From Spongilla lacustris (lineage: Eukaryota > Porifera > Demospongiae > Spongillida > Spongillidae), in the NCBI GenBank assembly GCA_949361645.1, contig OX442415.1, forward strand, positions 3,512,148-3,576,147: DNA of 64,000 nucleotides, given 5' to 3'. Positions 42,346 to 54,296 of the stretch are shown here, piece by piece (the first letter of the stretch is position 1; each line of letters opens with the position of its first letter). The notes under the pieces are model-generated. The model saw only the letters and a program-made list of their open reading frames with translations. It had not been told where the DNA came from and made no database searches. The translations under genes were made by a program, and so were the position numbers.

Positions 42346-43281
42346 TACCATCCTCTCACAATAATGAGTGTTGATGGGTAAGTGCAAGTATTCAACCTTT
42401 GTGACCTAACTTGCTAACACCCCCGCGTGGCATTCCAACAATGGCACTTAACTCTACCTCAATTGACTATGGGGGCGAAGAGGGAATAAATATTACATAA
42501 TGTTATGACTACCAATGCAAGTTCATAACATCCTTGAAATACCTTTCTTTATTACTCAAGCCCTTTGAAGATGTGTTCACTTCATTTTTATACATATCCA
42601 AGCAAGGTTCCATCTCTCTGCCTCCATATTTCATACGTTGCAGACCACACAAACCACCTTGCCCCACAACATGCCAGGACCAGCTACCACAGTACGTACT
42701 ACAGTGGAAACCATCACACTTGCTCCTATAATTTTTTTGTACTTTAATTTTGTTCACTTGATTCTATTTTAATGGCTGTGAGGTAAAATGCAAATCTGAC
42801 AATGGACTTTCAGTGTACAACTATTCTTCAATATATACTGAAAGTTAAAAAGCATCACGTGACTATCTGTTCTTCTTATTCACACTTGTAGTGACCCAGG
42901 TACCAATAAAATTGATAGCAGGATTCCTCCCCCTGTAGGCAATGGATCTTAACCAAATTTGCAGTATATCTAGAGAGCATGCATTAGCAACCTTTGGCCG
43001 AGTCGCTTTTTAAGTCCGGTAAAAAGTTACGGTTTTATCGAGCTAGATGTGCGTTTTTAGCTCGTAAAAGCTTAGCGATACCATTTCGTAGTACGCTCTT
43101 ACCACACGGAAATGATTCGTCTCTGGGTACGTCACATGTTAGATCTATCGCAACAACGTACTTCAGAGGCAATAGGCTATACTTTGCCGTTAAAAAACTG
43201 CTATCAAACACCAATAGCTGAAAACCTCCGCCATTTCTTGCAATTATGCCATGAATTGCATTTAAAACGTGACATCATAAT
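42346..43281. other. No gene recognised
   Basis: Short motif-less ORFs only. Confidence 0.4.
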
Positions 43282-43545
43282 ATGAATACACTAACGTTAC
43301 GTCAAAGTTCTTTGTTTATCAATCGAGTCGCTCCCGTACATATGGATCCAAGTCTTAGTGCTATCAATGAAGATTGCGAAAACGGTTCTTTTCAGAACCA
43401 AGCTCCATCTGCAAGCAGCTCACGACGAACGGCTAGTAAAGCAGCATCAATCTGGGCAGACCTCAAAAAAACGTCACAGACCCAGCAAAAAATCCGTGAA
43501 AGATCGTTTACGATCGTATCAGAAAATTTCTTTCGTGCTATGTGA
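43282..43545 (+). other. Unassigned plus-strand ORF (87 codons)
   Basis: The frame has a protein-like stretch (MDPSLSAINEDCENGSFQNQ, SRRTASKAASIWADLKKTSQ) that could be the start of a transposase or host exon. Nothing downstream was linked. Confidence 0.25.
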
Positions 43546-43809
43546 GCGATATAATTTCGCACAATAAATTTCATACGACCTACCGTCATAATGATAATAA
43601 ACGATCGTGCAGAATCTTAAAAGTTTTTTTGCGCACGGAAGTATGACTATATTTCATTATAACGATAATTAGATGATTGTTACAGATATTAAAATTGCCG
43701 CGTATTATGCCTCATGTCAGGATCATACACGATCGATCAATACGTTGCATATATACAAGAGATTTATCATACTGGTACGAATTTTAAATATACATAACGT
43801 TCTTAAGAG

Positions 43810-44035
43810 CGGAATAATCTTATACGAAAGCGTATTATCGTTTATCATCATTAAATCATATACGAAAATGTATTATCGTTTATGATCATTATATATATAT
43901 AATATACAATATGAAATAGCACGTTAAGACGATTACAAAGACGACCTATATGCTACAACGAAATAGCACGATTTAGAACGATAATGAATAATCATATACG
44001 AAAGCTTATTATCGTTTATGATCCTTACAGGAAAA
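43810..44035. repeat. TATACGAAA...TATTATCGTTTAT short repeats
   Basis: Three copies of a roughly 34-bp sequence at about 43816, 43858 and 43992, each with an imperfect palindrome (TACGAAA.. / ..TCGTTTA). Confidence 0.6.
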
Positions 44036-44131
44036 AATAATAATAATATATAATTCTTACATGGAACGAAATAGCACGATTTAGCACGATTCAGAACGAT
44101 CACTTTACGTGTGCAAGGCATAAAGTAAAAA

Positions 44132-44211
44132 GTCGCCATACCGAGACTCGAACCCGAGTATTTTACGTAACACACACACTGACTTACCACGCACCAACAA
44201 CTCATCATAAC
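44132..44211 (-). ncRNA. tRNA-like Pol III promoter unit 1
   Basis: On the minus strand it has a B-box-like GGTTCGAGTCTC, an A-box-like segment about 40 bp upstream, and a TTTTT stop right after. It is not a foldable tRNA because no 5' acceptor strand complements GTATGGC. Confidence 0.55.
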
Positions 44212-44754
44212 TTCTTTAGTACTTTGCATTTACTATTTGTATCAATTTCCCCCTCCCCCCCCACCCCAATAACGTGTATTCAATAACATCTGTTCCATGT
44301 ATTAAATGTAGTCACCAATCATATCAGTTTACTACAAGCCACTACATCTATTTATTCATATATCTTTTTCATTAATGATTACTTTATCATATACATTTGT
44401 CCCCACTTATCTATACTCAGTGATGTCCCTACATCCCGAATAAGGTTACAGATATCTGATAATAATGATTTAATATTAATAAATAGCACAGGATATGAAG
44501 ATGCAGTGGAATATCAAGTTACTAAGTTGTACAGTGAGATACTATAACATTTACGCTTCAAAGTTTATAACTTATTTAAATACTAGTACATTATTATATT
44601 AAGTAGTATGTTTGAAGGATGCTTGTTGTATATGTTACTAAAGTAGAGGATGGAAGAAATATATATGTAGGGGATGGGGGGAAAAAAGTTATATAACTAT
44701 TAGTCCATTATTATAAACAGTAGCTGATGCTTGTTGTATATTCTAACTGATTGA

Positions 44755-45592
44755 ATATATGGGAAAGTTTACGAGAAAAGGGACCTAGCGTGTATTATAA
44801 AAAAGTATAATAAAAATGCATTACGTTTGATTTGCTATAACTTCCGAACAGTAAACGCTATCAACTTCCTATTTTCAACACTTCATACTGCACCATTTCT
44901 CTATGGTAAAATACATTTTGGAGTCTTGCACTTGCTCCGTGTCAGTATTGCAACGTTCGATACCCCACTGGGTTCAAACCCGCCATAACTTTCGGTAGGA
45001 GTAATCAATTCGCTTCAAATTCGGTTTGTAGGTAGAGAGGTTCTATACCTATCGATTTGTTCTGTTCGTTAATTTTTGTGCCATCCATTACAGAGATACA
45101 GTTGAACAAACTACGTGCACGTTTTCCCGCTTGATTCGCGCCAATGTTATAATCCCCGCCTCCCCATACATTGAGCGGAACGCAATTTGCCCAAATCATT
45201 GGCGCGAATCGAGCGCGAAAATGGGCACGTAGTTTGTTCAACTGTATCTCCGTAACGGATGGTATAATAATCAACGAACAGAACAAATCGATAGGTATAG
45301 GACCTCTCTACCCTCAAACCGAATTTGAAGCGAATTGATTACTCCTACCGAAAGTTATGGCGGGTTTGAACCCAGTGGGGGTATCGGACGTTGCAATACT
45401 GACACGGAGCAAGTGCAAGACTCCAAAATGTATTTTACCATAGAGAAATGGTGCAGTATGAAGTGTTGGAAATAGAAAGTTGATAGCGTTAACTGTTCGG
45501 AAGTTATAGCAAATCAAACGTAATGCATTTTTATTATACTTTTTTATAATACACGCTAGGTCCCTTTTCTCGTAAACTTTCCCATATATATA
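44755..45592. repeat. Large palindrome of about 836 bp
   Basis: Two arms of about 390 bp (GGGAAAGTTTACGAGAAAAG at 44761; reverse complement near 45560-45583) around a spacer of about 50 bp near 45147-45195, with few mismatches. It interrupts tandem unit 1 next to a TA run. It is either a fold-back type MITE or a local inverted duplication. Confidence 0.85.
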
Positions 45593-45668
45593 TATATATA
45601 TATATATGGGGAAATAAAAAAATAACAAAATAGCGATCACTTACCGTGCGCAAGGCATAAGTAAAAAG

Positions 45669-45738
45669 TTGCCATACCGGGACTTGAACCCGTCTAATTT
45701 CACTTCACACACACTGTGACTTACCACCCGCCAACAAC
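45669..45738 (-). ncRNA. tRNA-like Pol III promoter unit 2
   Basis: B box GGTTCAAGTCCC, A-box-like TGGCGGGTGG and a TTTTT stop. Confidence 0.55.
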
Positions 45739-46316
45739 TACGTTTCGTGCTTATGCTCTGCTCAACATAACTTATTTCTTACTTTGCATTTACTGTTTGT
45801 ATCAATTCCCCCCCCCCCACCCCGATAACGTGTATTCAATAACATCTGTTCCATGTATATAATGTAGTCACCAATCATATCAGTTTACTACAAGCCACTA
45901 CATCTATTATTTCATATATCTTTTTCATTAATGATTACTTTATCATATACATTTGTTCCCACTAATCCTCAGTGATGTCCCTACATCCCGAATAGGGTCA
46001 CAGATATCTGATAATAATGATTTAATATTAATAAATAGCACAGGATATGAAGATGCAGTGGAATAACTTTTGATTTCAAGTTACTAAGTTGTATAGTGAG
46101 ATACTAAAACATTTACACTTCAAAGTTTATAACTTATTTAAATACTTGTACATTATTATATTAAGTAGTATGTTTGAAGGATGCTTGTTTTATATGTTAC
46201 TAAAGTAGAGGATGGAAGAAATATATATGTGGGGGAAGGGGGAAAAAAGTTATATAACTATTATTTTTGTATATATATATATAAAAGAAATTCTTAGGCA
46301 AATACACACAGAAAGA

Positions 46317-48046
46317 TCAGTAGTCCATTGCATCAACCTGCATGTCTGCCACCTGCAATGATCTTGCAAGGATAGCCCTGGCGTTTGCTCTCACAAGCAC
46401 AATGCTCAGTCTGCCATATACATCCCTCAAAACTTGGGATTTGCTACAGTTTGTGAGGATGGCTTCGCGCATGGCTATGCAGGAGAAAGCATTGCATGCC
46501 TCTTCACCCCAGGCTCCATATGTTTCCACTGCTAGTGGAGCACTGCCAACCAAGCTCTGAACACTTTGTGTCTTTTTGTTCATGTTTTCTTGATTCTGCA
46601 GCTTTTGCATCTACCCCAGCAGAAACCCCCCCTTCAGAAACAATTTTGGGACTTAGTGGTGAAGTTACTGTGATATCAAAAGCAGCAGTATCTATAACTC
46701 CCCAACTTGACACTACAATATCAGCAGGCCTAGTTCTGAGTTCACTACTGCCTAAACCACATCCTGCAGCCTCAAGGTGAGCAGGTAATGAGGCACGTTG
46801 ACATGCGCTGAAGATGGTATTGCAAAGACGATTGTGTCGGTTTGTTACATCGCTTCCGCGTTTACAGGTGATGCTGTGATGACATAAAGGATCTAGTGCT
46901 TTCTCAGGGCACAAGGCACATAATGGAGTTGGAACATCAGTAGCACCATAAGGGCACAATCCGAGCCACCATTTTATGGCAGTGTGTAGCTCATTGGGAT
47001 CTAGGTGGAGGCCCAGACTGACTGATGGTGTAACTGTTAACCACGCAGCCACATGTGGAGAGGATACTGACAGCAGTCTTGCCCTGTGAGCACAAGACAT
47101 GGAATCAGAAAAATCTGAAAAAGAATAGGCTTCCAGCTTGTCTGAAAGGTTGTGTTGTGAGGGTTTATTGAGCAAGCAAGATTCAATGGAAATTGTGTCA
47201 GAGGACATGACGGAGAGATTGAAGCAGTCAATTGATGACGCCAGATGTGAGTGATTTGGGGAGGCACATTCAGAATTGCACAGAGATGAAATGTATGCAG
47301 CTGTTGAGTGATGAGAAAGTGACCCCTCCTCTGTGCGGACTTAATTGAGCTTGAAGCCAGGATTGTTTTGTGGTGTTAACAGCAGTGCACTCAAGAAACA
47401 TTCATGAATAAGGCGATCAAAGTGCTCAAAGGTTGCAGTTGCCATTGATGGTGGTGTGGTTCTACTGAGCAACATATGCAAATTTACAAAAACCTGTACA
47501 AGAGCGGAGGAGAGTGAACGCAACATGTGGATCAATAGACCCAACTTTTTGTAAGTGAGATAGAAGGGTTGATGTGTTTGAAATTTTTTCAGTGATAAAA
47601 GCAGAGCAGAAATTAAAGTCTCCTATGGGAGCACCAAGTAACTCAAAGTTGGGGATGGAGGATGATGGAATTGAAATCGGGAACTGGGATAGGTCTCCAG
47701 CACCAAACAGTTCACATTTTTTTAGGTTAATGTGTAAACCAAACGATGGCCCCTGCTGTTGGAGGATGGTGAGGGCTCTGTGCACTGACTGAGAATGGCC
47801 AGCAAGAACGCCATCATCGATGTACCAGCATTGTGAAAGAAGGCTTGAGCACTCCTTATCATCAGCAATAGATAACACTAATCTGTGAAGTACTAATGCA
47901 AAAAGAAAGGAACTAAGGGGGTCACCTTGATGAACACCCTGCTGTGAGGACATTTGAAGTTCCCAATGTGTGCCATAATGGAGGGTGTTGACTGTAGCAC
48001 CATGAGGCCCAAGGCAGTAATTCAGGAAAGTGTTCTGCACATTCAT
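46317..48046 (-). pseudogene. Non-LTR retrotransposon with YIDD reverse transcriptase and restriction-like endonuclease
   Basis: The minus strand shows RT motif B (GVHQGDPLSSFLFALVLH), the catalytic box (CWYIDDGVL), the thumb (LGAPIGDFNFCSAF), and after frameshifts a CxxC...H...C finger (CALCPEKALDPLCHHSITC). RPADIVVSSW...AFDITVTSPL follows as the endonuclease, and then VRANARAILARS. It is truncated at 5' and inserted in tandem unit 2. It shares the plan of 21569-22846 but is divergent, so it is a related family. Confidence 0.75.
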
Positions 48047-48207
48047 TGTATAAAGTAGCTGATGCTTGTTGTATATTCTAACTAAAGTACGGGATTGAAA
48101 AAAAAATATATACGTGGGGGATTAAAAAATAAAGAAATAGCACGAAATAGCACGATTTAGCACGATTCAGAACGATCACTTACCATGTGCAAGGCATAAG
48201 TAAAAAG

Positions 48208-48278
48208 TTGCCTTACCGGGACTCGAACCCGTCTAATTTCACTTCACACACATTGTGACTTACCACCGGCCAACAACT
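48208..48278 (-). ncRNA. tRNA-like Pol III promoter unit 3
   Basis: B box GGTTCGAGTCCC and a TTTTT stop; the A box is slightly changed (TGGCCGGTGG). Confidence 0.55.
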
Positions 48279-49101
48279 GCATTTCATGCTCATGCTTTGC
48301 TCAACATAACTTATTTCTTACTTTGCATTTACTATTTGTATCAATTCCCCCCCCCCCCCCCCCCCACCCCGATAACGTGTATTCAATAACATCTGTTCCA
48401 TGTATATAATGTAGTCACCAATCATATCAGTTTACTACAAGCCACTACATCTATTATTTCATATATCTTTTTCATTAATGATTACTTTATCATATACATT
48501 TGTCCCCACTTATCTATACTCAGTGATGTCCCTACATCCCGAATAAGGTTACAGATATCTGATAATAATGATTTATTAGCACAGGATATGAAGATGCAGT
48601 GGAATATCAAGTTGCTAAGTTGTATAGTGAGATACTAAATCATTTATGCTTCAAAGTTTATAACTTATTTAAATACTAGTACATTATTATATTAAGTAGT
48701 ATGTGGACATGGTATGGACGACGGAGCAGGCCTACCCCATTTCCCTTGATGTGGTTTTAGGTGTTAATCTCACAACTATTTTATTATATTAAATGATATT
48801 ATTTTATTTTATTTTGTATGTATGTATGTATTTATGTTTTATTCTTGTATGTTTGAAGGATGCTTGTTGTATATGTTACTAAAGTAGAGGATGGAAGAAA
48901 TATATATGTAGGGGATGGTGAAAAAAAAGTTATATAACTATTAGTCCACTATTATATAAAGTAGCTGATGTTTGTTGTATATTCTAACTGAAGTACGGGA
49001 TAGAAAATATATATATATGTGGGGGATTAAAAAATAACGAAATAGCACGAAATAGCACGATTTAGCACGATCACTTACCGTGTGCAAGGCATAAGTAAAA
49101 A

Positions 49102-49172
49102 GTCGCCATACCGGGACTCGAACCCGTCTAATTTTACAACACACACACTGTGACTTACCACCCGCCAACAAC
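49102..49172 (-). ncRNA. tRNA-like Pol III promoter unit 4
   Basis: The best-preserved unit: A-box-like TGGCGGGTGG, B box GGTTCGAGTCCC, then GCGACTTTTTAC. Confidence 0.6.
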
Positions 49173-49846
49173 TACGTTTCGTGCTTATGCTCTGCTCAAC
49201 ATAACTTATTTCTTACTTTGCATTTACTGTTTGTATCAATTTCCCCCCCCCCCCCCCCCCCCCCCAATAACGTGTTTTCAATAATATCTGTTCCATGTAT
49301 AAAATGTAATCACCAATCATATCAGTTTACTACAAGCCTATAACTACAGCTATTATTTCCTATATCCTTTTCATTAATTATTACTTTATCATATACATTT
49401 GTCCCCACTTATCTATACTCAGTGATGTCCCTACATCCCGAATAGGGTCACAGATATCTGATAATAATGATTTAATATTAATAAATAGCACAGGATATGA
49501 AGATGCAGTGGAATATCAAGTTACTAAGTTGTATAGTGAGATACTAAAACATTTACGCTTCAAAGTTTATAACTTATTTAAATACTAGTACATTATTATA
49601 TTAAGTAGTATGTTTGAAGGATGCTTGTTGTATATGTTACCAAAGTAGAGGATGGAAGAAATATATATGTGGGGGATGGGGGAAATAAAATTATATAACT
49701 ATTAGTCCATTATTATAAACAGTAGCTTATGCTTGTTGTATATTCTAACTTAAGTACGGGATTGAAAACATGTAGGGGATTAAAAAAATAACGAAAATAG
49801 CACGATTTAGCACGATCACTTACCATGTGCAAGGCATAAGTAAAAA

Positions 49847-49902
49847 GGACTCGAACCCATTTATTTTACATCACACACACTGTGATTTACCACTCGCCAA
49901 CA
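49847..49902 (-). ncRNA. tRNA-like unit 5, shortened
   Basis: The A and B boxes remain but about 15 bp after the B box are deleted. Confidence 0.45.
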
Positions 49903-49930
49903 ACTACGTTTCGTTCTGATACTTTGTTCA

Positions 49931-52627
49931 TTAAACTATATTTTATTCACTATTTTGCGAGATTTTATCAATTATGTGATTTTGCCATTGTGAATTATTA
50001 AAGCTCAAAAGTTCATTGAAGTGGTCTTGTAGCGTTTTCAAGTTTGACTTGTTTTGAATATGAAAGTCAATAGAATTTCATTTATGTTATTCTGCAGTTT
50101 TCTAGTTAACTATCAGTCTTCATATACTTTTAAATTAATTTTTTATTAATAAGGAACTGCATTCAATTTAATGCATTGTATTCATTTGTGGACAGAGAGT
50201 CCTTTCATTCATTGAGGTCCCCATGTTCTATTCTATGTTCATTTCTGCAAAATGATAGTCATTGCCAACATCGTGCATGCAAGGTGAATGCAATGACCAT
50301 GCTGAGTGCTGTTATTTAACTATGTGTTAACACATTGTTAAGGTGTCAGAAACAAGTGAGAAATAGAAATATAAAACAGGCACACATCATTCATCGTTAT
50401 GCAAACCAAAGTAGTAGTTCATGAAGTTAGATGTTGTAATCAACATTGGTCATGTGCCTGAAGAATGATACTAAGGCTCGGGTAGATTTATGACAGGTCC
50501 CTCAAAATAAGTCGGGTTCTGCTCTGATCCCACCTTGCCCATAGCAGCTAAGTCCAACATCCAGGTTAGGTTCTTTGCACACCACCCTGCTCCAGCAGTA
50601 GCATGAGCAAAGCAATGGACTATATGGTGCTGTAAGTATCCACCCGCTGGCAGATTTGATTTGTGAGAAGTTGCAAGTAAGCAATAAACAGCAAATCTGA
50701 ATAATAACTTATGTGTACATTTGATCCTGGTGTACCAGTACATGTACATACTAATACAGTTCAGTATCTATGCCGGTATGTTGTCCTCCGGATGTCCAGT
50801 ATCAGCTGCCATGGACACATCTCCACAGTGGGCACCAGAATCTCATTGAACTTCTTCCTCCATTGCTGATAGTACTACATATATGTATCTGAACATGCCA
50901 CCCACTGGATCCACTAGAGTTGTTAATGGTGAACACTGTACTAAAAAAGTTGTGGAAGAGGACGAACAATCAGAGCAAATTGTCAATATTGAGCATGTCA
51001 TATCTAGGTGTCAAACTTTCATTTGACCCCACCAGAGCTGCTCCAGTAGAGAGCTACATGTACCAGGAAGTACGACACCCAGGGTGGCACCTGATATTCC
51101 AAGAGCACTCTTGGCATCCTTCTCCCTTGCACCAGGCCCAATATTACTGCATGTAGCAGAGTGCGGTTGTATTAATGATGCTGCTAAATAAATTTAACAA
51201 CAATAACAAAGTAACCAAGCACTAAAACTGTTGCTGTCCATTATAAATTAACCAAAACTTTAACAATTACCATAATCTTTATATGAGTAGTACATGTAAG
51301 AAGTAATCAATGCTTACATGTACTTGATTCAGGTTGGTATGGCTACTTGTTTGGAATGACTTTGTAGTTGTTTGGTAATGGGGACACTTGTCAGTCACTG
51401 GGTAGTGAGGTACATGTAGTAGGATGTATTTGCCGCCAGAACACACATTGCAGCATTGAACCTGGGTTAAGACAATCCATCCCAGGAAAGAGATCCTCAC
51501 TAGAGCTCATCAAGGCCATGTCCTGATATCAGAAGGCAGGATATCATTCAGATTGTGAGGTGGAATCCTATGTGTGTACCTCATAGAGATCTGGGGACCC
51601 TCATTTCAGCTCACCAGCCATCACCACCACTGCCTTGAGTGCACACAGACCAAAAGTGGCTTGCAAGCTTTTAGAGCAAGTGCATGGACATGTACCATGT
51701 CATACATGTACATTACATGCCATATACACAACTAAACAGACTGGATCTCAACTTGTGTGTGACCCATGCAACCCCTCCTTTTACTAGTTGTATTCCTGCC
51801 CAAATTATCCTCCTTTTTTCTATGTGTGATCCATGTACATTATGTAGGTGTAAATTGCTGTACTAGTGTAGGTGTAGTTACATTTTCACTACATATGCAT
51901 ACTGCATGTACCTGTTTATATTGCCATGTGCACGAAATCCCTGTCGGTCAAAATGCTTTCCAAGTTCCTGCCACTGATTCTCGATGATCTTATCTTCAGT
52001 CTGAAACTCCTTCAACAAATTCACATCTGGAAAAGACTTATGAACAGAATAAGGTTGGCAGGTTCTTATCCAATTGTTGATCAACACTTAAGTAGCCTCT
52101 ACCTTACTGCAAAGCGCTCCTTACAATTTTCATCTGGCTACCTTTGTCTCATATGCATTAGAAAGTGGATGGAGAACCACCTCTGGAATGAACACCAAAG
52201 CCACAATGGTGAAAGAGAATTCTCTGGGTCCAACTGAGCTCCAATTTATACAAGTGATATAAGTAGTACATGTGTTGGTTGGGGGAGAAGGAGAGGAGGC
52301 AGGGCCAATGATAGCAGAGGGCTAATGTCGGATGGGAATCTAATGGCTTATATGTATAATAACGATTAACAAGTACAGCAGGAATCAAAGGGGGTTCACT
52401 TACAGTATACAATCAAATTTGTATGTGGGTATCGGTGAAAGTCATCATTCTCCACCCCGGCCATCCTGTGCAGCGTTTTTGATCAAGGTCACCACGGAAG
52501 CATGGTCTTTCTAAGGTTGGCAATTTCCTGATTTGGGTGCCCCCAATGAAGTTGCCAACATGTACAGTGTGGACCTGCAAGCATTGTGTTGGTGTGAGTG
52601 TGTCTATGTGTGTGTATTGTGTGTGTG

Positions 52628-52660
<33 letters not shown>

Positions 52661-53410
52661 CACACGCGTGGGTGCATGTATGTGGTGTCCATACCTTCTG
52701 GTGCTCAGTGCTTGAAATGAATACCTTTTGTCAACTCAGTCAATCAGCCTGTCATCATTCTGGAACAGATTAAATACGTGGTCATGTTTACTTATAATAC
52801 TCTGCCTGGAGTACACCTGCACATGTAGGCCATCTAATCCAAACCTAAATTGTGCCCCCACACCTTCCCCCTCAATAAGGGCACAGTTATCCTGTATGCA
52901 CTTGGAGGCATCCCTGAGGTTGAACATGTACACATGTAGTTGGACTTGGTCGGGTTGGGTAGGAGGTTAGTATTATTATGACTTCAACAGCAGCACACCT
53001 GACAGGGTAGGTAATTCAGCAAAGAACCATCCCGAGTGGGGAAATGTTGCAATGAGTAATAAATCAAACTTCACATATCTTATTGAACAGTGCCCTTATA
53101 AAGTGTTTTCTTGTATATTCTCTGTGGCTGGGAGTTTTTTCATTTATATATTTCCTCTGTGCCTTCAATAGCCATTCATTTCCACTGTGGAACAATTTCC
53201 TTTCCCTTCAAGTTTCAAATACTCTGTGCCTTGAAGAGTTTCATTTCCACTGTGACTTGAACAATTTCCATTTCCTCTGTGCCTTAAACAGTTTCAAATG
53301 TTCTTGGACTAGAACAGTTTCATTTCCTCTGTAGCAATTTCTTTTCCTGTGTGTTGAGCAGTTACATTTTCTCTGTGCCTTGAACTGTTTCATTTTCTCT
53401 CTGCCTTGAC
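49931..53410. other. Mostly non-coding; possible small minus-strand exons
   Basis: Several short minus-strand stretches look like exons: about 51530-51465 (DMALMSSSEDLFPGMDC between CTGATATCAG and a donor), 52920-52815 (DASKCIQDNCALIEGEGVGA between CCTCAG and CAG/GTG), and 50749-50474 (ends INLPEP, stop). I cannot link them or name a product. A TG run lies at about 52590-52665. Confidence 0.3.
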
Positions 53411-53890
53411 TCCGTGCCTAGAACAGTTTCATTTCCTCCAACAGTTCTGTGCCTTGAACAGTTTCATTTCCTTCAACAGTTCTGTGCCTTGAACAGTTTC
53501 ATTTCCTTCAACAGTTCTGTGCCTTGAACAGTTTCATTTCCTTCAACAGGTCTGTGCCTTGAACAGTTTCATTTCCTTCAACAGTTCTGTGCCTTGAACA
53601 GTTTCATTTCCTTCAACAGTTCTGTGCCTTGAACAGTTTCATTTCCTTCAACAGTTCTGTGCCTTGAACAGTTTCATTTCCTTCAACAGTTCTGTGCCTT
53701 GAACAGTTTAATTTCCTTCAACAGTTCTGTGCCTTGAACTGTTTCATTTCCTTCAACAGTTCTGTGCCTTGAACAGTTTCATTTCCTTCAACAGTTCGGT
53801 GCCTTGAACAGTTTCATTTCCTTCAACAGTTCTGTGCCTTGAACAGTTTCATTTCCTTCAACAGTTCGGTGCCTTGAACAGTTTCAGTTA
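53411..53890. repeat. 35-bp minisatellite, about 13 copies
   Basis: The unit begins CAGTTTCATTTCCTTCAACA and ends with CTGTGCCTTGAA. Degenerate half-units extend upstream to about 53170. Copies in the core differ by 0-1 base. Confidence 0.95.
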
Positions 53891-53911
53891 TTACTGTCTT
53901 GAACAGTGTTG

Positions 53912-53936
53912 ATATATATATATATATATAAATATA

Positions 53937-53976
<40 letters not shown>
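53912..53976. repeat. AT dinucleotide repeat
   Basis: Two TATATA runs separated by AAATATATAATT. Confidence 0.95.
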
Positions 53977-53980
<4 letters not shown>

Positions 53981-54296
53981 TTACTTCATTGATATTCTTT
54001 GTGTCTTCATCAGTTTCTGTTCCTTGAACAGTTTCGTTATGCAAGTATATAATGCTCATGCCTTGTACAACACCAAAAGTTTCATTTGAGTCAGGTATTT
54101 AAAAATCAGTAATTTTTGTCTTCAATATTCTCTGTGCTGTTAACAGTTTTCTGCGTGCCTTGATAAGTTTTGTATTTCATATTTCGATTAGTGCCTTTTT
54201 TTTTTTTAACATATTATCATGTATATATAAAGGTGGGAAATGTCTTGATAATGGCTGTGCATCTTCATCATACTGAAATCGACATAACAAATGTGA

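Larger units (their letters stand above)
44040..49930 (-). repeat. Tandem array of about 0.75-0.9 kb units with an internal tRNA-like sequence
   Basis: Units start near the TAGCACGATTTAGCACGATC motif (about 44070, 45635, 48145, 49040, 49795). Each contains, in order, a tRNA-like block, a C run, CACCAATCATATCAGTTTAC, CAGATATCTGATAATAATGA, ACTTATTTAAATACTAGTAC and GATGCTTGTTGTATAT. Copies are highly similar. The first is broken by an 836-bp palindrome, the second by a retrotransposon, the third has a 150-bp insert near 48703-48850, and the fifth is partial. Confidence 0.85.

Noticed and set aside
40824..42374. 516-codon plus-strand ORF of Ser/Leu/Pro repeats
   Set aside because: It is the translation of the CT-rich 16-bp satellite, so the open frame follows from the repeat and has no coding signal.
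44132..44211. A true tRNA gene
   Set aside because: The T-arm and B box are good, but no 5' acceptor strand complements the 3' GTATGGC and the anticodon arm does not form.
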